Origin: Amoebophrya sp. A120
Lineage: Eukaryota > Sar > Dinophyceae > Syndiniales > Amoebophryaceae
Length of the DNA: 64,000 bases
Direction: 5' to 3'
NCBI GenBank assembly: GCA_905178155.1
Contig: CAJINV010000012.1
Span: 864,004 to 928,003, forward strand
Shown: piece after piece, positions 32,201-42,778 of the stretch
Layout of the letters: each line of letters starts with the position of its first letter
Position numbering within the stretch: position 1 is the first letter of the stretch
Made by a program: the position numbers and the translations under genes
Notes under the pieces: model-generated
What the model saw: only the letters and a program-made list of their open reading frames with translations
Told to the model about the DNA's origin: nothing
The model's database searches: none

Positions 32201-35200
32201 AACAGCAATACAAACACCACCGCACATGGAGCCTTTGCATGACAAATTCATGCGCCTAGTGTGGTACTGTTTGGGCTTCCGGAATCTGTCATGCAAACAG
32301 TACCACGCAGCAGCGCTTGGATTTGGTATTTTGCATGACAAATGAGGGAGACGAGGGGGGGCTGTGCAGTTTCATATCACTTCGCCGTCATACAAAATCC
32401 CCCCCTGCTCGAAGCAGTACGTCTTGCCGGGGCCGGTTTTCTTTTCCAGGGTCTGCAGCTTTCCGCTAGCGTCCGGGTAATGGATTTCATCGTACAAATA
32501 ATCCGGCCAGTAGCTGTGCTGCGCCGACGGGTTGAAGGTAGCCACGTCCTCTTCGGTGCAGAAGGTCAGCTATCCCGTGCAAAAGTATCGTAGTAATTGC
32601 ATTCATGCATTACAAATTTTTTTCTTAGGGTAAATTCGCATGACAAATTTCATTTCTCATGCTGGGGAAATTTGTAATGCATTTACACGAGTGCGATACT
32701 TTTGCAATGCATATCAGCCCTTTTCTGGCAACCCCGCTGGTCAAGAGATTTAGAAACGCGGTTTTGTCGATGACTTTCGTCGGTTTTTCCTGGTTGAGAA
32801 ACACCTGCTCGTTCCGGTTTACAGTGGTAGTAGACGTCGTCGTGGTGCTCGTCGTGCTACTCACACACACGACGCTGTCCGGCTCGAGGACATACCCGGG
32901 ATTGCACTTGTCGGCCTCGCACCCCGGCTCCCCGTTCTTGGGGCAGGGCCACCCGATTAGGTCGGCGCCAAACGCACAGTCGCAGTGGTTCAGTTGGCAA
33001 ACCTTGTTCGTGTTTCCCGGGTCATTGGGCTCTGTGATCTCGTGCATCAAAGGGAAAAATCCCCCCTCCCCATATCAAAACGAAATTTCTGATGCTGGAA
33101 CTGCGTACACAAATGAGATCTGTCTTGCTGTAAGGAATTGTGGCCAGATTCTCAGGCTGTTTAGGAGCGCACGAGTCTAGCTGTATAGCATAGGAAACGC
33201 CTGCCCTGTAGGCCAACCAGCATGACAAATCGCACCCATAATGCGGCTCATCCCTCAGCGCTTGCCTTCTTGCAAGACAAAAATGATTTGTGACCACAAA
33301 TCTGCATCACAAATTTTCCCAAGGATGCCTTTTCAATAATGGGGAGGGGGGATTTTTCCTTGCGATATCGTGCGAGCCCTGGTCACACTGGCCCGGCTCG
33401 CACCCGGGGGTGGACAAATTTTCCGGGCAAAACTCCGCGCTCTGCAGCGGCACGCCGTTGAAGCACTTGCAGTAGTTGGCCACGCACTCCTTCGAGGCCA
33501 CCTCCTTGTGCGTGCCGGGCTCTTCGCAGGTGTTCTCGACGCAAATGGCATTTCCATCGGGCACCCCTTCAATCTTGTAGCCCTTGTGGCAGAACTTACT
33601 TTCAGGCCAGCACCCAGGCGTGACCCCGTGCTCCGGGCACAGGGCACTGTGCTCTAATGGTAATCCGAACTCGCAGTAGCACTGGTTGAGCGCGCACAGC
33701 AGCACTTCTGGCGTTTCGCCGTTGTCATCAACCACCGTCGAGTTCTTCGTTGCCGCTTCGTCCACCAGGCTGCGAAATCCCGACCAGCAACCGCCGTTCT
33801 TGCAGCCAGGCGTGACGCCGTCCTCGGGGCAGCGGGTCGCCGACTGCAGGGGCTCGCCGTAGCTGCAGCGGCAGTGGTTTTCCACACACTCTGACTGCCT
33901 GGTCTCCTCGTTCACTTGGGACTTCCAGCCGGGGCCGTAGCCTTCGCTCGCCAGATTCACACAATCAAGCGGCGGGGGCGGTGTCGTGGTGTGGATCAGC
34001 GTGTAGGCCGCGGCGATGCGGGCGACGTCGGCGCTGGGCGGCGCCGGGATCGCGGCGTCGTCCTCGTGTACCAGCATGGACCGCAGCAGCTGTTTCATGA
34101 AGGTCCAGGTGTGGCGGCAATTTTTCTCAGGATCGTTTACGACGTAGCCATCCAGCAGTGTCTCACAGTCGTAGAACTTGTAGTAGTAATCGTCGTTTTC
34201 CACCACGTCGAAAGCCAAATCTGTTTCCGCTTTCTCCCGCAGGTTCTGCAAATCCAGCCGCCACTCCAGCCAAAACCGCCAGGAGTTCGCGCGCTGGTAC
34301 CGGTGAAACCCCTGCGCGTTAGCGCGCTGCCGAGCTTCGATCTTGGTGCTGTAGAAGCGGGCCGCAGAGCCGAATTCGCAGAAATGTTCTTCAAAAAACC
34401 ACTCTTTGGACGCGTATTTCAGCCGACAACCGTCGGCACTCTGAACCTCCGCGGAAGCCTCGTACGCTTCGCGGACGGCTGCGTTCTGATTCCCGTGTGA
34501 CAAGGAGAGGCACCGGCTATCAACTGCAAATATGTCTGAGTCTGGAAGATTTCTAGATATGTCATGCATATTTTCCATGACCCATGATGACTGTGATGCT
34601 GGCCGTAGCATCACAGATTTTTAGAGCGCTTTGTCTTTGTGATACTGATACCTCTACCGCATGAGAAATGCCGTCTCCGCGTAGCACAAACTGGAGTCTT
34701 CTTGCTGGTCATGCAATGGAAATTTTAATTTTTTAGAATCGAGAGACAGCATTACAAGTTTAGAATGTTCCAGACCCAGACATATATTGCATTTGATACC
34801 GGTCCCCGCGGTCCAAGGTGAGATGCACCTGGAACCGGCGGAAAACGTGCTCGTGCAGGTAGTTGGTAACCACATAGTCACCACTTCTGTCGGTGTCTTT
34901 CAGGTAGTTATCAATCGAATCGGTGTCCGCATCACTGATCTTGGCCTCGACCTTTTGCATGAAGGGCGGGAACGCGGGGAGGGCTTGGCCAGCTTGGTCC
35001 CCGTCAGTGTCCTTTACCACGGGGCGCAGGACCTCTTCGAGGGTCTCGATGTGAATGGGGGTGACAGGGACGACGCGATCGGGCAGCGCGAGGCTGTATC
35101 AAATGTAAAAATGTCTGGGTCTGGAAGAATGCAACTTGTGATGCTGCGTTTCGATGTCTAAAAAATCTGTGTTGCATGAGCAGCAAAAGGAATCTAATTT

Positions 35201-37935
35201 TTGCTACGCGGAGAGGGCATTTGTCATGCGGAATGGGCATCAAGAATCCCTCAAAAAACCTGTGACGCTAGGGAATGCATTGCAGGCATCATGGGTCATG
35301 AGAAATATGCATGACAAATCTTGCATTCTTCCAGACCCAGACATTTTTGCATTTGATACCCACAGGGGGGCTTGCGGCTCCGCGGGGGTGTTCGTTGGCA
35401 GCCAGTGGTTGAATCCTGTGTCGAACTCGATCCCGAGCGCGGGCGGGTAGGCAGCTTCCTGCGCAGCACCTTCGTGGTTCACCAACATCGGGTAGAAGTC
35501 GCTCCTGGAACCGTAGCCCATCTGGCTGGTGCAATCGTCTAGCTCGGGTGGCAGAACAACATGGGTTTTCCAATGGTCCTCGCTGGAAATCCACTGGCCC
35601 TCCGAAGGCTTGTCGCACGTCGCCTTTAGGGCGTCCGTTCCGCTATCAACTGTAAAAGTGTCTGGGTCTGGAACATGCTGACACTTGTCATGCACGTTTT
35701 GCATGAGCCTTGATGTCTGTGATGCATGCCCTAGCATCACAGATTTATATTTTTTCAGAGCTTCTTGATGCCTATTCCGCATGACAAATGCCCGCTCCGC
35801 GTAGCAAAAATTACATTCCTTTTGGTACTCACGCAATACAGATTTTTCTGGAATCCAAATGCAGCATGACAAGTTGCATTCTTCCAGACCCAGACATTTT
35901 TACATTTGATATCCGCGGCAGTTGGACGTTTTCCACTCCCCGTTCGGGCGGTAGCGGTCGAGGTAGCCGTAGGTGTCGCACTGGCCAAGCAAGACCTGAT
36001 ATCAAATGTAAAAATGTCTGGGTCTGGAAGATTGCAACTTGTCATGCTAAATCTGCAGCATGCAAAAATCTGTGTTGCATGATTACCAAAAGTCGTCCAG
36101 TTTTGACCAAGTTGGGAGGTAGTTTCTCATGCAGGATAGGCATTAGAAAGGTCTCGCAGAACCTGTCATGCTAGGTCCTGCATTCCAGACCTCATGGGTC
36201 ATGGAAAAGCAGCATGGCAAATCGCGCATTCTTCCAGACCCAGACATTTTTACATTTGATACCTGAGCCCGGTACTTGTTGAAAAACTCCACGGGAATGT
36301 TGCTCACCAGCATCCATCGCTGCAGGAAGTCGCAGCCTTTTCCGCGGCCCGTCAGGACCAGCTGCTTCTCTACGCGCCCCAGAAGCCGGCCAATCAGGAC
36401 GTCGAAAACCTCAAAGGCGGTCTGTCCTATGGCGTTCTCAAATGTTACATCCTCAACTGCAAGGATACATGGTTTGTAATGCAAAATCACTATCAGAATC
36501 GACACGGTCAAGCCGCTTCGCATGGCAAATCCCCGAAGAGCCAAACAGGCCGAGAATCTTTGCCAGATCTGTCATACAAGACGCGCAAGGTGACCCCTTT
36601 CACTTTTGCCAGTCTTGCATCACAAATCCATGCAACAGTTGAGAATGTGACATTTGAGAACGCCATATGTCCTGAACTGGACTTGACGTGTCCCTTCAGG
36701 GCTTCGGCGTTGGACGTGTCGGCATTTCCCTCAGCGCCCGCCCACTTAAATTGCGAGGTGTCAACCACGTCGGCGGCAGCCGCAAAAAAGGGGACGAGCA
36801 CGTGAAATCGTTGATACTGCTCCTCCTTCCCGTCCACTAACTCTCCGTCTTCCGTTTGCCCGTTGAGGTCCTCGAACTCAGTCGCAAATTCGCTGCACAG
36901 GTCCTCAGTTCTTGGCTTCACGTTGTCGCTGTACAGGCTTGGAACCACGACCAGAAGCCGCCCGATCGGCCCGCCCTCGTCGCGGAAGCCCACTTGATCA
37001 TCAATATACCGGCTCACCGTGCGGTTCCAGTAGAGACTCTGCTCCGATTCGGGAGAGAGGAGGCCCTGATCAACGGTTGCGTAAGCCTGGATCTCCTGCG
37101 GGGCCTGGGGGACGAACTTACCCACGGTTCGCTCGCACTTCACGTTGTACTTGTAGTGCCACTGCAGTTTTTGTTTCTCCTTCAGCTTCTGCTGCTGTTC
37201 TAGGAAGGTCGTCGCGCTACTGGTACGGTCCTGGTCGTTCTCGTGGTCATATTTCGTGCCGTTCGTCATAATTTCCTCTACTCCGTTGAATATCTGACGG
37301 TCGCCGAGAGTGATCGGTCGGTGTCCTCGTGTGCTATTGCTCGGAAGAGCTGTGGCCGCGCCGCTCACTTCGTCAAGAAGCAGTAGAGAGTTGTGACCTA
37401 CGTCCTCACTTGAAAGCAAGTTCCTCGAGTTCTGGTGCTGTCCCCTTGTTTTCGCGTGTAGTTTCAAGAGACTTTTAGAAGTAGTTGTACTCGTCCGCTG
37501 GAGTAAAGAACCTCCTGCTCCTCCTGCTCCGCGACCTGAAATTTTAATGCTTTTCCGTGAAGTGGTCTCGGATGTGTCCTCGTCTTCTTGCGCGACGAAA
37601 TGCTTACTCTTCGTGGTCTTGCTTCGGAACGATGCTGCCGAACTCGCCGTGGTTCCTCCAGAAGTACTCTTCTGCAAAACTTTTTGATGGGTACTTGCAG
37701 GCGTAGTTTTCATTCCGGAGGTGGAAATTTTCTTTTTATCCATCACCTGCATCGCGGACACCAGCACGCCGGCGTTCCCCAAGATCAAGCTGATGCTGAT
37801 GCTGTCAGCAGATGACTTCCATGTTGTAGTAGAAGTCGCCAGCAGTAGAGAAACCCGCACTAGGTGCTGTAGTTTCAGCTGCGTGCCGCGAACGGCGCTT
37901 CGACAGCACGTGGAGGTGCTGAGAGTAGTCGACAT
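29222..37935 (-). CDS. Large secreted or surface protein with Cys-rich modules and internal duplications, 13 introner elements
   Basis: No family recognised. ATG 37935 is taken as start (an in-frame ATG also lies at 37995). The N-terminus is Ser/Thr-rich with a hydrophobic stretch (ISISLILGNAGVLVSAM). A mixed domain follows (36.2-37.2 kb), then at 32.8-33.96 kb four Cys-rich modules of the form CxxNxCxCxxGxPL...CPxxGxTPGC...CxxGY (for example CVENHCRCSYGEPLQSATRC, CALNQCYCEFGLPLEHSALC). The C-terminal half contains a repeated unit: YCFEQGGILYDGEV near 32.4 kb and YCFEKGGVLYNNEV near 30.5 kb; AVVCFENKSPF near 31.6 kb and VVCFENQYPSS near 29.8 kb; MVLWVGKGATTLYVKNA near 31.2 kb and MLWVGKAHKTVFFKNSF near 29.35 kb. 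Even Cys content suggests disulfides and an extracytosolic place, perhaps an adhesin or wall protein; that is inference. Stop at 29222. Confidence 0.75.
29465..29703. mobile_element. Introner element, family D
   Basis: TATGGAGTTCTCAAATGTTA start, GTTTGAGAGCGCCATA end. TSD gcgtg. Confidence 0.95.
29837..29989. mobile_element. Introner element, family B
   Basis: TATGCAATACAAATTTCCCG start, AAATTTACTGTGGATA end. Flanks caccc and caccg. Confidence 0.92.
30076..30388. mobile_element. Introner element, family H
   Basis: TATGGAAGCGTCAGGATCG start; right arm TTTTCGATTTCGATTCTGAC then ACACTCATA. TSD cggct. Confidence 0.93.
30925..31199. mobile_element. Introner element, family A variant
   Basis: TATGCCTTGCAAATATGTCT start, TTTGCATTTGATA end. 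Flanks agcgt and cgcgt. Confidence 0.91.
31841..32064. mobile_element. Introner element, family F
   Basis: TATGAGAGTGCACAGCTCCC start; right arm ttgtgcattgtcata. Flanks agtgc and ggtgc. Confidence 0.91.
32157..32376. mobile_element. Introner element, family F
   Basis: TATGAATGTGCACAACTCCC start; right arm gctgtgcagtttcata. Flanks tcacc and tcact. The exon between this and the previous copy is only 92 bp. Confidence 0.91.
32571..32713. mobile_element. Introner element, family C (reverse)
   Basis: TATCCCGTGCAAAAGTATCG start, ACTTTTGCAATGCATA end. TSD tcagc. Confidence 0.94.
33045..33367. mobile_element. Introner element, family G
   Basis: CATCAAAGGGAAAAATCCCC start (T to C at the first base); right arm ggggggatttttccttgcgata. 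TSD tcgtg. Splits the Cys-rich module array. Confidence 0.92.
34518..34798. mobile_element. Introner element, family A
   Basis: TATCAACTGCAAATATGTCT start, TTGCATTTGATA end. Flanks ccggc and ccggt. Confidence 0.92.
35097..35358. mobile_element. Introner element, family A without a matching target duplication
   Basis: TATCAAATG start, TTTGCATTTGATA end. Flanks ggctg and cccac do not match. Removing element plus 5 nt still keeps frame from QAPLW into ALPDRVVP. Confidence 0.88.
35644..35911. mobile_element. Introner element, family A
   Basis: TATCAACTGTAAAAGTGTCT start, TTACATTTGATA end. TSD tccgc. Confidence 0.95.
36000..36261. mobile_element. Introner element, family A
   Basis: TATCAAATG start, TTACATTTGATA end. 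TSD cctga. The exon between this and the previous copy is about 88 bp. Confidence 0.95.
36428..36667. mobile_element. Introner element, family D
   Basis: TATGGCGTTCTCAAATGTTA start, CATTTGAGAACGCCATA end. TSD tgtcc. Confidence 0.95.
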
Positions 37936-38621
37936 GGTTTTCGTTTTTGTTCTTTGCAATTGACTCAGTCGGGGTGGTGGAAGAACAAGAAACATGTAAG
38001 TAATTGAAACAGAACAAAAAACTCGTTGTGAAAGTGAAAAATTGGGTACCTGCTCCTAGTGGAGGTTACTATAGTAGACCTGTAGTAGAAGGGAATTTTC
38101 AACTGATTGACCAAAAAGTGAGGCAATCAGCACGAGCGCGTTGGAACGATTGGTAGAATTTCAACGACAGTTCTTGGCAACTTCTGTGCCTCTGCAAGAA
38201 CCAAACAAAGAAACGAAGACCTGTTTAAGTATTTTATGACAGAACCACGACAAGCATTTCGTGCGACACTACTTGCACGAAGCTTTTTTGTTTCTTTGGT
38301 CATTTTGCTTTGAACGAAGATGAAGACGAGCAGGGCTGTATTGAATGAAAACAAGATGAGAAGCCTGGCGGCTTTTCCGTGACGGGTTGTTGCACGAAGG
38401 AAAAGGACGACAAACGTATGGCGAAGGACGACATGACGACTTTCATTTTTTACCATGTACTAACATAACACTTTCATTTCATTCTAACACACGATTCCTG
38501 ATCGCTGCAATGACTTGGAACACATCAGTAGAACCGCACCTAAATTCAATTTAGAAATTGTCATGTCGCTTCTCAGAGTGAAAATTGTTTGTTCTCAAAC
38601 ATTCTCCACAACTCGTCGCTG
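37936..38621. other. Intergenic between the surface-protein gene and the zinc-ribbon gene
   Basis: Probable 5' flank of one gene and 3' flank of the next. No element arm or RNA gene seen. Confidence 0.45.
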
Positions 38622-39879
38622 TTATTCATTCACTTGCGTGACCCTTCCACAATCGAGACACTCGTAGCGAATGTAATCGCGGGCCATTTTGCCCGCTGGA
38701 ACTTTCCCGAAGGTCCGCAAACAGCGGCCCACGCCGCAGGCCGGACAGGGGACGGTATCTTCGTAGTTGATTTTCTTTTTCGGCGAATCGTTTCCAAATA
38801 GCCCTTTCGATGCCTGTTCCAGCGCGACTTCCGGATTCTCCTCCAGCAGAAGGTATTCCAACGGGATTTCTCTGCCGAGAATCCTGTTTCGAAGGTCGTC
38901 TAGCGGTAATTTGTGCCAGCTGAGTTTCTGCTCCGTGCTGAAGGTCGATGGAGGGGGGGCGGAGCGCGTCGTTGAAGAGGTTCTTGTCGGGGCTAGGTTC
39001 GTCGCGTCATGATGATTTAGCGCAGGTTGTAGAGCTATGTTTTTAGCATCATGATCGCCCGCCCGACCAGTTGTATCTTTCGCCTCGTCGCTCTTCTTTG
39101 CCACCGAACTTGAGCTTGATGAGGGGGACGAGGAGGAGGAAAAAGACGAAGAGGCAACACTAACTGTTGGATTTTTCGAATTTGCAGTTGACAACACCGC
39201 CGAGAGCTTGTTTATTCCATCCTCCTTGCCTCCTGCTCCTGCCGTTACTGATGTCACACAAGAAGTACTACTAGAGCTGGCATTTTTGCCGCTACTCGAC
39301 GATGCGGCTTCTGCGCTGGCTCCGATTCTGATTTCATCTCCAACTACAACTGCCGACGATGAAGCAGACCCCGAGCAAGGTCCCCGCGGTGGCGGGGGAG
39401 GTAGTGGTATCGCTACCCCTGCTGTTACCGGTACAACCGGAAGCGCGCCGCTTGCAGTAGTACTACTTCCACTAGAAGCTGATCTTCCCCCCGTCGGCAC
39501 CCCCGTGAGGACTGCTGGAAGAGCCTGAAACCTCTTCACAATTCGCAGCACCGCCGCCTTCCTTGACGCAGCCGTCTTGCACTTCCGCTCCAGAAGCTCC
39601 ACGAGCTCTTCCACGACGGGTTTCTTGATTGTTTCGAGATCGTCTTGCTGGCCCGCAAAAGCATCTTGTTGAGTCTGCGCAGTAGAAGATGTTGAACCAA
39701 ATATCGTTTTCAGTTTTTCGATCCACGCGTCCGGCAGTTTTCCCCCGTCGTGCTGAATACTGACGGCGTTGTTTTTTCGTACGTTTTTCCCGCTTTTTTG
39801 CAATCGCTGCTCCAGGGAGGAGGGCTTCTTCTTGTTCGGGCCGGATTTGGCTTTGCTCGTCTTGCTCTTGGGCGGCATG
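38622..39879 (-). CDS. C-terminal zinc-ribbon protein, TFIIS-like (tentative); no introner element
   Basis: Single open frame from ATG 39879 to the stop at 38622 with no element or intron. The N-terminus is Lys-rich (MPPKSKTSKAKSGPNKKK) and nuclear-looking. A helical stretch (VVEELVELLERKCKTAASRK) follows. The middle is a long Ser/Ala/Pro-rich linker. Near the C-terminus LDDLRNRILGREIPLEYLL resembles the TFIIS central-domain end. The final residues form a four-cysteine ribbon, CPACG, about 23 residues, then CLDCGR. A transcription-elongation role would fit TFIIS family knowledge, but the acidic hairpin typical of TFIIS was not seen, so function is uncertain. The frame is open upstream to 40079, but that stretch is unlike the rest. 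Confidence 0.75.
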
Positions 39880-40961
39880 ATTGATGTTGAGGTCGTCGCT
39901 GTTCCTACGTGCAAGGTACAACCGGTCGTGCTATAGATCGACAATTCATTAGAAGTTTTAATCATTTCTGAATGAAAACTACTTCTACCCTCGCAAGTTG
40001 TAATGTACTCAGATTTTCTTGATTTCACAAAGAACGTAATGCGGCCTGGTGGCAATGGACATACTTTATAAATATTCAAAGAAGCACAAATACGAATAGT
40101 TGAACGTGATCGAGGATACCTCCAGCTTCACCACGACCGCAGCAATGCGGTAAAAGGGCCACGATGCTTTTTCTCAGATCGCACGACTTACATCAACGCT
40201 CGCCCAGCATCGAAGACGACTCAACGACAACTTCATCTGGGCATAAAAATATTTGGCGATCCTCCAGCTTCTAATTCGATCGCCTCTAAGTGCTAGAGGT
40301 CGCGGATCTTGCTCTTAGAAAAAGCTTCACAGACCCCTGCTGCTGCCCACTTTCGGTAAAAACCTGCCAAATGAGACCCGGCTTATCTGATAAATAGAGA
40401 AACAGGAAGGCGCTGTTGCTGATGATCTTTGAATTGACGTATATACAGTGTGACAGGAAACAAAGCCGCGACCTTCGAATCGATTTGTCAATGGCGAAGT
40501 TGTCAACAAACCGAGAGCAGGACAAGCTCAAAATAATTCGGGGCATTAACAGAAACATTTTTTTCGCTGCTGCTTTTTTGGATCATAATCAACGTCAAAG
40601 GTGTGGTGCTGTCGTAGATTGAATCAGAAAGAAAGGCTGTTGCTGTGTACTAAAGAAACTAGGCTGTGGAAATGGTATTGGTAAAAGATACAGGCATAAT
40701 ATCTGCTAATCGTCAAGTAGAAGAAGGTGAAGAAGGTGTAGCAAAGCGTAAAAGCTACTTGTACTTCCACCACCAGTTAAAGCTGCGGCTACATTGTTTT
40801 TGCTCCTCTGTCTACAAGTAGATAGCGAGCGTATGTGTTGGTATCAAGTGGAAGGAGCCGGCAGTAGTTACAGTGAAGATGCGACTAAGAATCTCGTTTA
40901 TTCTAACTATAATAAAATTGTTTGAAAGATTGTGATTTTCCCAAACAAGCACGAACCGTGT
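39880..40961. other. Intergenic, no gene supported
   Basis: Holds the 5' flank of the zinc-ribbon gene and the 3' flank of the next minus gene. AT-rich around 40600-40930. Short open frames only. Confidence 0.45.
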
Positions 40962-42080
40962 TCACACGGTCCGCTTAATGCAGACCGCGTCCATCTTCCT
41001 CGTAAATTCCCCCTTCACCCGCGGAATACGGTTCGTTTCCAGCCCGACCGTTGGATCTGCCTTCCCCATTTCCTTCTTGTAGATGCTCGTGTAGGGGTTT
41101 TTGTCGTAGTTCCACCCGTTTTTGGTTTTCTCCGCGATGACCGAGTGTAAGTCTTTTGATACCTGATAGAGTTTGTGATGCGTGGTGCGGCGCACATCAT
41201 TGAAATTCATTTTCATACCATCGCGAAATAAAATGCCATGGTTGTGATGCACAAGTACAGGAGGTGCGCATCACCACGACAAGCACATTAACGGAACCAA
41301 AATTTTCATACTTCGATCGGGTGCGATCCCTCGTAGAATTTTTCTACGGTCAGATTTGTCTTCACACCGTCGACACTCGCGACCGCTGGGGCCTGGTAGA
41401 AATACTGCGTTGAGGTGATGCATATGCCTTGCAAAAGTATCGTAATCGTACTGCTTGCAACTGTGCAACATGACAAATGTTGTCCTTCCGGTAAAACAGC
41501 ATGACAAAGTCTAGTTCTCATGCTGAGAACATTTGTATATGCATTTATACGAGTACGATACTTTTGCAGAGAATAATGTAGGCCTTCTGCTTCAGGCCCT
41601 TTGTCGTGCTCATGTCCCCGCTGTGCCCGAAGAGCAGGTTTGCGTCCATGCCATTGTAGCGGATCAGGGGCTCCTTCTCCAGCTCGCGCAAAATCTCCCT
41701 ATGCACTGCAAAAGCATCGCACTCGTAGCACTTATCGTAGCCATGCATTACAAGTCTCTGTCTTGAGGTACATCCGCATTACATATTCCATTTTTCATCA
41801 TCCTGAGGAAATTTGTCATGCGATTTCTACTAACACGATACTTTTGCAATTCATACTCCTCCTCCGCAGACGAGACGTTCCCCGACGCCGGGGCCGTGGT
41901 GGTCTTGGAACCCCCGGTTTTGGCCTGCATGCTCTGCGCAAACTCCCTTGGGTCGCGGAAGGCGGACTGGGCGATGGAAGTTGGCGTGGGATAGGTCATC
42001 TTGCCCTTTGCAACCAGCTCCTTGCCAAACTGATCCTCATTGAAATTGTGGATCAGCACGCCCGGCCGGAAATCCGTCAT
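40962..42080 (-). CDS. Small protein, possibly flagellar axoneme-associated
   Basis: ATG 42080 (MTDFRPGVLIHNFNEDQFGK), stop 40962. Exons join across two family C elements: NVSSAEEE to REILRELEKEP, then KGLKQKAYI to the exon with STQYFYQAPA. A short intron of about 80 bp near 41222-41303 must also be removed to join EKFYEGSHPIE to MKMNFNDVRRTTHHKLYQ; its exact borders are unclear. The VLIHNFNEDQF start and short Tyr/Lys-rich character recall small microtubule inner proteins such as CFAP107. That is a resemblance judged by eye and may be wrong. Confidence 0.6.
41423..41575. mobile_element. Introner element, family C
   Basis: TATGCCTTGCAAAAGTATCG start, GATACTTTTGCAGAGAATA end. Flanks atgca and atgta. 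Confidence 0.9.
41700..41855. mobile_element. Introner element, family C
   Basis: TATGCACTGCAAAAGCATCG start, ACTTTTGCAATTCATA end. Flanks ctccc and ctcct. Confidence 0.91.
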
Positions 42081-42778
42081 GGTTTCAGATTTTTTCAATG
42101 AAGAACCGAAAAAAAAAACTACAACGATGTGGGGATCAGATCACATTTTTAGTGCCACCTCGCTCTGCTCGCACAAGGAGAGGTGGAAAACGAGAAAATT
42201 TCCGTTAGTGTAGTCTTCGTGTAGGAGGTACAACGTAGAGAGCACTCATGCTACTCGATTTCGACGAAGTAGCCGACGTGGTTCTTCATAATTTTCAGTC
42301 CTCACGTTCGATTGCGTTCCCCCCTCCCAAAGTTGAAACAACGACGTAATCCTAAAAATCCTACGACCCACGTCTTGCACTTATTCAATAACGTCAACAA
42401 CTTCGTCTCATCTTCTTCATCCTACAACGACACCGATCATACTTACTACACGTACACAGAGGGCAAGGCCGGCCTACTACGCAAAAATCTCTCGACGAGA
42501 ACCCAGAAGCAGAAACCCAGCTCAAAAATCTGTTAGTCTTAGTTTCTACTGCGATGACTTAAACTTCACCGACGGAGACGAAACAAGGCAGGGTATTACT
42601 GGACAACATGAGTACTACGAAGATACACCCAAACCAGAACAGCAGTTCTCCAAGCGTTTCTACTTTGACGCAGTGCAGCGCCTGGCCTTCGCGTTTGATT
42701 CAGTTTGATTTTTCGAAGTTCTGCAAATTTTTTTGTCGCTACTAGCTGCTTTAGTTTCCAATCGGATGGAAAGCAAAA
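42081..42778. other. Intergenic between the small gene and the MFS gene
   Basis: 5' flank of the preceding gene and 3' flank of the MFS gene. A plus-strand 74-codon frame at 42312-42536 is unsupported. Confidence 0.45.

Noticed and set aside
35096-35361. GT-AG splicing of a family A element (GTATCA...GATACAG on minus)
   Set aside because: The dinucleotides are present by chance, but using them puts the next exon (ALPDRVVP) out of frame; removal of element plus 5 nt keeps it.
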